Shown here in pieces: positions 58,699-64,000 of a stretch of DNA of 64,000 bases. Made by a program: the position numbers and the translations under genes. Each line of letters starts with the position of its first letter. The first letter of the stretch is position 1. Origin of the DNA: Actinomadura violacea (GTDB lineage: Bacteria > Actinomycetota > Actinomycetes > Streptosporangiales > Streptosporangiaceae); contig NZ_JAGEPF010000001.1 of NCBI RefSeq assembly GCF_017573465.1, positions 1 to 64,000 on the forward strand. The letters are read 5' to 3'. Under the pieces are notes generated by a model, which was not told where the DNA came from, did not search any database, and saw only the letters and a program-made list of their open reading frames with translations.

Positions 58699-59628
58699 AT
58701 GAGCCGAGCCGTCATCCATGAGACGTTCGGAGGTCCCGAGGTGCTGGAGTTGCGCGACGTCCCCGAGCCGCACGCGGGCCCGGGCGAGGTCCGCGTCCGC
58801 GTGGCGGCCGTCGGGCTGAACCCGATGGACTGGCTCCTCGCCGCGCGGCCCGAGTCGGCGGCGCGGTTCGGCATCACCCTGCCGTCCGGCTTCGGGTCCG
58901 ACTTCGCGGGCGTCGTCGACGAGGTCGGCGACGGCGTCACGGGTCTCGCCGCAGGCGACCGCGTCTACGGCGGGGCGGTGGGGAAGGCCGCCGCCGACTT
59001 CCTGGTGATCAAGGTGCCGACGGCGACGCCCCAGATGCTCTGGCACGCGCCGGACGGCATCGGCGACGAGGTGGCGAGCACGCTTCCGGTGGCCGGCCTG
59101 AGCGCCGCCGCCGCTCTGGCGGCGATCGGCCTGCGGTCCGGCGACACCGTCCTGATCGGCGGCGCGGCGGGCGGTGTGGGCGTGTTCGCGGTCCAGCTCG
59201 CGAGGCTGGCCGGCGCCACCGTCATCGGCACCGCCTCGGAGGGCACCTTCGATTTCCTGCGGCGGCTGGGCGCCGAGCCCGTGGCCTACGGCGACGGGCT
59301 GGCCGACCGGGTGCGGGCGCTGGCCCCCGGCGGCGTGACCGCGGCGACCGACCTGTTCGGCACCGAGACGGCCGAGACCGCGCTCGCGCTCGGCGTCCCG
59401 CCCGAGCGGATCTCCACGATCGCCGCGGGGCCCAACCCTCCCGGCGGCGCGCGGGCGACCGGCGGCTTCGACGCGCGACCGGACGCCCTGGAGCACATCA
59501 CCGGCGCGATCCTCGCCGGCGAGCTCACCGTGCCGATCGCCGCGACGTTCCCGATCGAGAAGGTCCGCGACGCCGTGGCGCTGCAGGCCGGACGGCACGT
59601 TCACGGCAAGATCGTGATCACGCTCTGA
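58699..59628 (+). CDS. Zinc-type alcohol dehydrogenase-like quinone oxidoreductase
   Basis: The 309-residue protein is an MDR-family enzyme: the N-terminal GroES-like domain (MSRAVIHETFGGPEVLELRD, GEVRVRVAAVGLNPMDW, SDFAGVVDEVGDGV), then the NADP-binding AxxGxxG (IGGAAGGVGVFAVQLARLAG). There is no zinc-ligand Cys array, so it is the quinone-reductase/enoyl type. GGGAGG precedes the ATG. The TetR paralogue at 58045 regulates it through the adjacent operator. Likely detoxifies quinones or enones. Confidence 0.9.
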   Translation: MSRAVIHETFGGPEVLELRDVPEPHAGPGEVRVRVAAVGLNPMDWLLAARPESAARFGITLPSGFGSDFAGVVDEVGDGVTGLAAGDRVYGGAVGKAAADFLVIKVPTATPQMLWHAPDGIGDEVASTLPVAGLSAAAALAAIGLRSGDTVLIGGAAGGVGVFAVQLARLAGATVIGTASEGTFDFLRRLGAEPVAYGDGLADRVRALAPGGVTAATDLFGTETAETALALGVPPERISTIAAGPNPPGGARATGGFDARPDALEHITGAILAGELTVPIAATFPIEKVRDAVALQAGRHVHGKIVITL

Positions 59629-59791
59629 CGGCGCCGCGACTTCGGGCTTCACCAGGGAAAACACGGGGTCCCGGGGACGCTTGAGAGGGCCTTGCGGTTG
59701 CCATCGGACCCACACATGGCCACACCCCACCATGTGTACGCGAATACCGGTACAAATAGGCATTCGCTGATCGACGAAAGGGGTTCCCGGG

Positions 59792-60241
59792 GTGAAGAGG
59801 CTTGTTGTTTCGGGGGCCGTGGCCATCGCCGGAGCGGTGGCGGCGGGGCTGCTGGCGGCGGCGCCGGCGGAGGCCGCGAGCCCGGTGCAGATCTACCGGG
59901 TCTACTTCGACTCGCCCGGCAAGGACACGCGGTCGAACGCGTCGCTGAACGCCGAGTGGGTGCAGCTGTACAACACCTCGAAGACGTCGAAGCAGCTCAA
60001 GGGCGTCACGCTGCGCGACAAGTCCGGGCACACGTACAAGTTCGGCTCGTTCACCCTCAAGGGACACAAGTCGGTCTACGTGCACACGGGGCGGGGGACG
60101 AACACCGCGACACACCGGTACTGGGGCTCGAAGGCCTACATCTGGAACAACACCGGTGACACCGCCTACCTCCGCTACCCGAGCGGCGCTGCGGCGGACT
60201 CCTGCTCGTGGGGGAGCAGCGGCTCGTCCAGGTACTGCTAG
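59792..60241 (+). CDS. Secreted lamin-tail-domain protein
   Basis: The 149-residue protein has a signal peptide (MKRLVVSGAVAIAGAVAAGL, AXA near residue 28) and a lamin-tail-type immunoglobulin fold: VQIYRVYFDSPGKDTRSN, NAEWVQLYNTSKTSKQLKGV, TYKFGSFTLKGHKSVYVHTG, IWNNTGDTAYLR. Such domains are often secreted in actinomycetes and bind nucleic acid or the surface. AAAGGGG precedes the GTG start. The preceding 163 bp show no gene but a potential promoter. Confidence 0.85.
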   Translation: MKRLVVSGAVAIAGAVAAGLLAAAPAEAASPVQIYRVYFDSPGKDTRSNASLNAEWVQLYNTSKTSKQLKGVTLRDKSGHTYKFGSFTLKGHKSVYVHTGRGTNTATHRYWGSKAYIWNNTGDTAYLRYPSGAAADSCSWGSSGSSRYC

Positions 60242-60327
60242 GCCGGTTGTCAATACGCCGCAGGTCATCGGTTCGGGGGACCTGTAGGAGACGTGCGGGC
60301 GCGAGCGCGGCGGACAGCCTTGGGCGC

Positions 60328-61128
60328 ATGAGAGAGCTCACTGTTTCCAGGGCACTGGTCGCGGCGGGCGTCGCGGCGGGGATCGCGGCGCTCGTCCCGC
60401 ACCAGGTCACCTACGACAAGGGCTTCGCGCCGCCGTGGGCGACGCTGGCCGGGGCGGTGCTGGCGGTGGCGTTCGCGCTGCGCGGATCGGAGTGGACGGG
60501 CCGGATCGCGCTGGTGCTGCTGCTGTGGGCGGGCGGCGGGGCGGTGCTGGACGCCTTCCGCGCGTTCTTCTGGGCGACCGGCATCCCGGCGGGGGAGTTC
60601 GCCCAGGTCAACTGGGGTGGTGCGAGCATGCGCGCCGCCGGGCTGCTGGCCGCCGGGCTGGTCGTCGCCGCGCTCGCGCGCGGCGCGGAGGGGCCGTGGC
60701 GGGAGCGGCCGTGGCTCGGGTACGCGGCGTTCGCGCTCGCGTTCCCGTACCCCCTGCTCAAGCTGTACTGGTCGCTGGGCGGGACGATCGCGCGCCCGGA
60801 CCCGTACACCGAGGGGTTCCCGTACATGGAGTCGGCGATGCTCGCCGGAGGCGCGGTGCTGTCGCTGGCCCTCGTCCAGGGGTGGGGGCGGCGCCTGCCG
60901 CGGCGGGCGGTGCTGGTCCCCGCGTGGACGGCGACCGGCGCGCTGGTCAGCATGGGTGCGCTCGCCGGTTTCGGCTCCCTTTCCCAGGCGCTCGGGCTGA
61001 CGGACGGGCCGGTCGACTTCGGCGACGCGGCCTCCGTCGCGATGGTCGGGACGGTGTACGGGTCGTGGCTGCTGTTCGGGCTGGCGCTGGGGGCCGCGAC
61101 CCTGACCTACCAGCGGCTCACCCGCTGA
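60328..61128 (+). CDS. Hypothetical multi-span membrane protein
   Basis: The 266-residue protein has seven or eight hydrophobic helices (first ALVAAGVAAGIAALVPHQVT, later ESAMLAGGAVLSLALVQGWG) and loops with charged residues such as YDKGFAPPW and YWSLGGTIARPDPYTEGFPY. I recognise no transporter motif. It is 14 bp upstream of the DesK-like kinase gene and reads in the same direction, so it may be part of that operon and could be a membrane sensor or target. Function unknown. Confidence 0.75.
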   Translation: MRELTVSRALVAAGVAAGIAALVPHQVTYDKGFAPPWATLAGAVLAVAFALRGSEWTGRIALVLLLWAGGGAVLDAFRAFFWATGIPAGEFAQVNWGGASMRAAGLLAAGLVVAALARGAEGPWRERPWLGYAAFALAFPYPLLKLYWSLGGTIARPDPYTEGFPYMESAMLAGGAVLSLALVQGWGRRLPRRAVLVPAWTATGALVSMGALAGFGSLSQALGLTDGPVDFGDAASVAMVGTVYGSWLLFGLALGAATLTYQRLTR

Positions 61129-61142
61129 CCTACCCTCACGCC

Positions 61143-62330
61143 ATGCGCACAGGCCCGAAACAGCACGGCGTCGACCGCGCGGACGTGACGCTGGCGTTCG
61201 TGGCGGGCGTCCCGCTGGCGGGCCTGTCGGCGGTGGTCGCGGTGCTGTCGGTGCCGGGGGCGCGCGCGGCGATGCTGCTGGCCGCTGCTGTGGCCGCGCA
61301 CGTCGCGCTGGCCGGCCGCCGCGCCCGCCCGATCGGCTCGCACACCGCCGTCTGCGCGATGCTCGCCGTCCAGGCCGCGGTCACCGGGCTCTTCCTGGTA
61401 CTGCCGTCGGTGCTGGTCTTCCCGCTGTCGCTGTACGCGGTCACCGCGTACGGGCGGCGGACGTCCGGCCCGGTCACCGGGGCGGTGACGGGCGTGCTCG
61501 GGTCCTGCCTGGTCGCCGCCCGGTTCGCCGCCGACGCGAGCGTGCACGCCGCGCACCTGGGCCCGAACCCGTGGACGCTCCTGGCGCTGCTGCTCGCGAT
61601 CGCCGCCGCCACCTGGAGCATGGGCCTGGTGCGCCGGACCCAGCTGGCGTCCGCGCGGGCCGCGGCGGAGCAGGCCGCCGCCCTCGCCGCCGAGCGCGCC
61701 CGCCACGAGGAGCGGACCCGGATCGCGCGCGAGATGCACGACGTGATCGCGCACTCCCTCGCGGTGATCGTCTCCCAGGCCAAGGCCGGCCGGTACGCCC
61801 CGGACCACGCGGCCGGCGCCCTCGCCGCCATCGAGGACGCCGGACGCGCGGCGCTGACCGACGTGCGCGGGCTGCTCGGCGTCCTGCGTCCCGCCGGCGA
61901 CCCGCGGTCCGGTGACGGTCCGCAGCCCGCGCTGCGGGACCTGCCCGCCCTGCTGGACCGGGTCCGGTCGGCCGGGCTGGACGTCCGCCGCACCGACCGG
62001 GGCGCGCCGCGCCCGCTCAGCCCGGCCGCGGAACTGGCCGCGTACCGGCTCGTCCAGGAGGGACTGACCAACACCGTGAAGCATGCGGGCGTCCGCGCGA
62101 AGGCGGGCATCGCGCTCGTCTGGGGCGCCGACGCGCTGACGATCACCATCCGCGACGACGGCCCGGGCCCGGCGCCCGGCGGGGCGGGCGGTGCGGGCGG
62201 TGCGCCGGGCCTCGGGCTGGCCGGGATGCGCGAACGGCTCGGCGCGCTCGGCGGCGCGGTCAGCAGCGGCGCGGGCGAGACGGGCGGGTACGTGGTCGAG
62301 GGCCGCCTCCCCTACCCGGCGGCGTCATGA
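61143..62330 (+). CDS. DesK/NarX-type sensor histidine kinase
   Basis: The 395-residue protein has four to five membrane helices in the first 150 residues, then a coiled, Ala/Glu-rich linker. A HisKA_3 domain with His in EMHDVIAHSLAVIVSQAKAG (about 200) and a HATPase_c domain (EGLTNTVKHAGVRAKAGIAL, IRDDGPGPAPGG, GLGLAGMRERLGALGG) follow. It phosphorylates the NarL regulator whose gene overlaps its end by 4 bp. The membrane part probably senses an envelope or membrane signal. No ligand is obvious. Confidence 0.9.
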   Translation: MRTGPKQHGVDRADVTLAFVAGVPLAGLSAVVAVLSVPGARAAMLLAAAVAAHVALAGRRARPIGSHTAVCAMLAVQAAVTGLFLVLPSVLVFPLSLYAVTAYGRRTSGPVTGAVTGVLGSCLVAARFAADASVHAAHLGPNPWTLLALLLAIAAATWSMGLVRRTQLASARAAAEQAAALAAERARHEERTRIAREMHDVIAHSLAVIVSQAKAGRYAPDHAAGALAAIEDAGRAALTDVRGLLGVLRPAGDPRSGDGPQPALRDLPALLDRVRSAGLDVRRTDRGAPRPLSPAAELAAYRLVQEGLTNTVKHAGVRAKAGIALVWGADALTITIRDDGPGPAPGGAGGAGGAPGLGLAGMRERLGALGGAVSSGAGETGGYVVEGRLPYPAAS

Positions 62331-62962
62331 CCATCGGCGTGCTGGTCGTCGACGACCAGGACCTCGTGCGCACCGGGACCGCCCTGGTGGTCGACTCCCA
62401 GCCGGACATGCGGGTGGTCGGCCAGGCCGCCGACGGCGCCGCGGCGGTGCGCCTCGCGGCGGGTGCCGACGTCGTCCTGATGGACGTCCGCATGCCGGTG
62501 ATGGACGGCGCCGAGGCGACCCGGGAGATCTGCCGCGAGGGTGAGGCGCGGGTGCTCGTGCTGACGACGTTCGACCTCGACGAGTACGCGTTCGCCGCGC
62601 TGCGGGCCGGGGCGTCCGGGTTCCTGCTGAAGGACGCCCCCGCCGAGGAGATGCTCGCCGCGATCCGGACCGTGCACCGCGGCGACGCGGTCATCGCCCC
62701 GTCCACCACCCGCCGCCTCCTCGACCATGTCGCGCCCGGCCTGCCGGAGTCCGCCGGTCCCGACCCGCTCACCGACCGCGAGCGGGAGGTGCTCCTGCAC
62801 CTCGCCCTCGGCCTGTCGAACGCCGAGATCGCCGCCCGGCTGTTCATGGCCGAGGGGACGGTGAAGACCCATGTGGGCCGCATCCTGGCGAAACTCGGGG
62901 TCCGCGACCGTGTCCAGGCGGTCATCTGGGCCTATGACCACCGCCTGGTCCGCCCGGCCTAG
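62327..62962 (+). CDS. NarL/FixJ-family response regulator
   Basis: The 211-residue regulator starts in the ATGA overlap with the kinase gene. The receiver has DDQD, the phospho-Asp in VVLMDVRMPVMDG and Lys in FLLKDAPAEE. The LuxR-type HTH is LTDREREVLLHLALGLSNAE, IAARLFMAEGTVKTHVGRIL. It is the response partner of the 61143 kinase. Its stop overlaps the convergent CoA-transferase stop by 4 bp. Target promoters are unknown. Confidence 0.95.
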   Translation: MTIGVLVVDDQDLVRTGTALVVDSQPDMRVVGQAADGAAAVRLAAGADVVLMDVRMPVMDGAEATREICREGEARVLVLTTFDLDEYAFAALRAGASGFLLKDAPAEEMLAAIRTVHRGDAVIAPSTTRRLLDHVAPGLPESAGPDPLTDREREVLLHLALGLSNAEIAARLFMAEGTVKTHVGRILAKLGVRDRVQAVIWAYDHRLVRPA

Positions 62963-64000
62963 ATGGTGCCGGCCTTCTGCAGGGACGCGATCTCTTCGGG
63001 GGAGAGGCCGAGGAGGCCGCCGTACACCTCGGCGTTGTGCCGGCCGAGGGACGGGCCGAGCGTGCGGACCTCGCCGGGGGTATCGGACAGCTTCGGGAAC
63101 ACGTTGTGCATCGGGAAGTCGCCGAACTCGGGGTGCGCCATCCGGATGATCGCCTCGCGGGCCTTGTAGTGCGGGTCGGCGAGCATGTCCTTCGCGCGGT
63201 AGGTGAGCCCGGCAGGGATGCCGTTCTCGTGCAGGAGCTCCAGGAGCGACTCGGAGCTCTGGCCGGCGGTCCAGGCGGCGATCAGCTCGTCCAGTTCCTC
63301 CGCGTTGGTGCCGCGGGCGCCGTGCGTGGCGTAGCGCTCGTCGTCGGCGAGTTCGGGACGGCCCATCAGCGCGGCGAGCCGCCGCCAGATCGTGTCGCGG
63401 TTCGCGGCGATGAGGACGGGGCCGTCCAGCGTCGGGTAGACGTTGGACGGCGCGATGTTCGGCAGCACTGACCCGGTGCGTTCCCGCTGGTAGCCCGCGA
63501 TCTCCCACTCCGGGACGAGCGACTCCATCAGCGCGAGCACCGCCTCGTAGAGGGCCGAGTCGACGATCTGGCCGCGGCCCGTCCGGTGCCGGGCGTGCAG
63601 GGCGACGAGGGTGCCGAGCGCCGCGAACGTGCCGGCCAGCTCGTCGCCGAGCGAGATGCCCGCGCGGGACGGCGGCTTGTCGGGGTCGCCGGTGACGTAC
63701 CGGATGCCCCCCATCGCCTCGCCGATCGAGCCGAACCCGGCGCGCGGCGCGTACGGGCCGTCCTGCCCGTAGCCCGTGACCCGGGTGATGATCAGCCGCG
63801 GGTTGTCCCTCTGCAGGTCGGCGGGGGCGAGGCCCCAGCGCTCCAGGGTGCCGGGACGGAAGTTCTCCACCAGCACGTCGGCCTGCGCGATGATCCGGCG
63901 GGCGAGGGCCTGGCCCTCCGGCGTGCGCAGGTTCAGCGTGACCGACTTCTTGTTGCGCGCGAGGATCGGCCACCACAGCGACATGCCGTGCGGCTTCTCC
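62959..64000 (-). CDS. CaiB/BaiF CoA-transferase (class III), cut by the window edge
   Basis: The protein shows class-III CoA-transferase features: LVENFRPGTLERWGLAPADL with the GxxxxWGL motif, NPRLIITRVTGYGQDGPYAP, GQIVDSALYEAVLALMESLV (whose Asp is the catalytic aspartate of the family) and LDGPVLIAANRDTIWRRLAA. The reading frame continues past 64000, so about 50-60 N-terminal residues lie outside the window; 347 codons including the stop are seen. These swap CoA between acyl groups in fatty-acid or carnitine-type metabolism. It is leftward, converging with the NarL gene. Confidence 0.9.
   Translation of the reverse strand, partial: EKPHGMSLWWPILARNKKSVTLNLRTPEGQALARRIIAQADVLVENFRPGTLERWGLAPADLQRDNPRLIITRVTGYGQDGPYAPRAGFGSIGEAMGGIRYVTGDPDKPPSRAGISLGDELAGTFAALGTLVALHARHRTGRGQIVDSALYEAVLALMESLVPEWEIAGYQRERTGSVLPNIAPSNVYPTLDGPVLIAANRDTIWRRLAALMGRPELADDERYATHGARGTNAEELDELIAAWTAGQSSESLLELLHENGIPAGLTYRAKDMLADPHYKAREAIIRMAHPEFGDFPMHNVFPKLSDTPGEVRTLGPSLGRHNAEVYGGLLGLSPEEIASLQKAGTI

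Overview
The window is very GC-rich, with GTG/ATG starts, purine-rich ribosome binding sites, dense TetR regulators, a GH18 chitinase, ECF sigma factors and lamin-tail and FG-GAP secreted proteins. This points to a filamentous actinomycete. A Streptosporangiales/Thermomonosporaceae (Actinomadura-like) host is my inference; nothing in the sequence fixes the genus.

Region 1 (1-9.8 kb) is an accessory island with a scrambled look: small hypothetical genes, gene scraps and long gaps. Four diverged copies of the 3' half of a tRNA-Gly(CCC) gene, several still followed by the tRNA's terminator hairpin, lie at about 3.1, 3.9, 5.9 and 6.7 kb with one or two small cargo genes between them. They look like attachment-site scars of serial integration, and no integrase is in the window. 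An IS5-family (IS427-type) element follows (6783-8453). Between its outer inverted repeats it carries a passenger SAM methyltransferase besides a two-frame transposase.

Region 2 (9.8-20 kb) begins the ordinary chromosome. It holds a rifampin monooxygenase gene (rox) preceded by a 17-codon leader ORF and a hairpin that embraces its ribosome binding site. Next come a TetR gene, a nested palindromic operator and a 5'-truncated PET-hydrolase-like polyesterase with a GWSMG nucleophile elbow. A ClC channel operon follows, then a two-component cluster: PAS histidine kinase, single-domain receiver, OmpR regulator and a degenerate kinase-like protein.

Region 3 (20-32 kb) has a group-3-like sigma-70 factor, a NERD-like membrane protein, a CHC2-type zinc-finger protein, a TadA/CpaF-like protein without a recognisable Walker A motif and with tandem repeats, and a TetR-controlled operon (54-aa membrane peptide, ABC ATPase, ABC permease, DUF2218-cytochrome P450 fusion). 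A secreted C39-like protein with five FG-GAP-type repeats closes it.

Region 4 (32-64 kb) mixes envelope redox/copper genes with metabolic genes. The envelope genes are two Lipoprotein_15 paralogues, a cupredoxin, a copper-monooxygenase-like protein, a quinoprotein (PVA-dehydrogenase-like), DUF6153 and DUF305. Others are an ECF41 sigma factor with its epimerase partner, an S9 peptidase, a SIMPL protein, four MFS exporters, an amidase, two DHFR-like reductases, a chitinase, GNAT, SDR, quinone oxidoreductase, a DesK/NarL-type two-component pair and a CaiB/BaiF CoA-transferase cut by the right edge. Five TetR genes in regions 2-4 each face their presumed target across a long palindrome.
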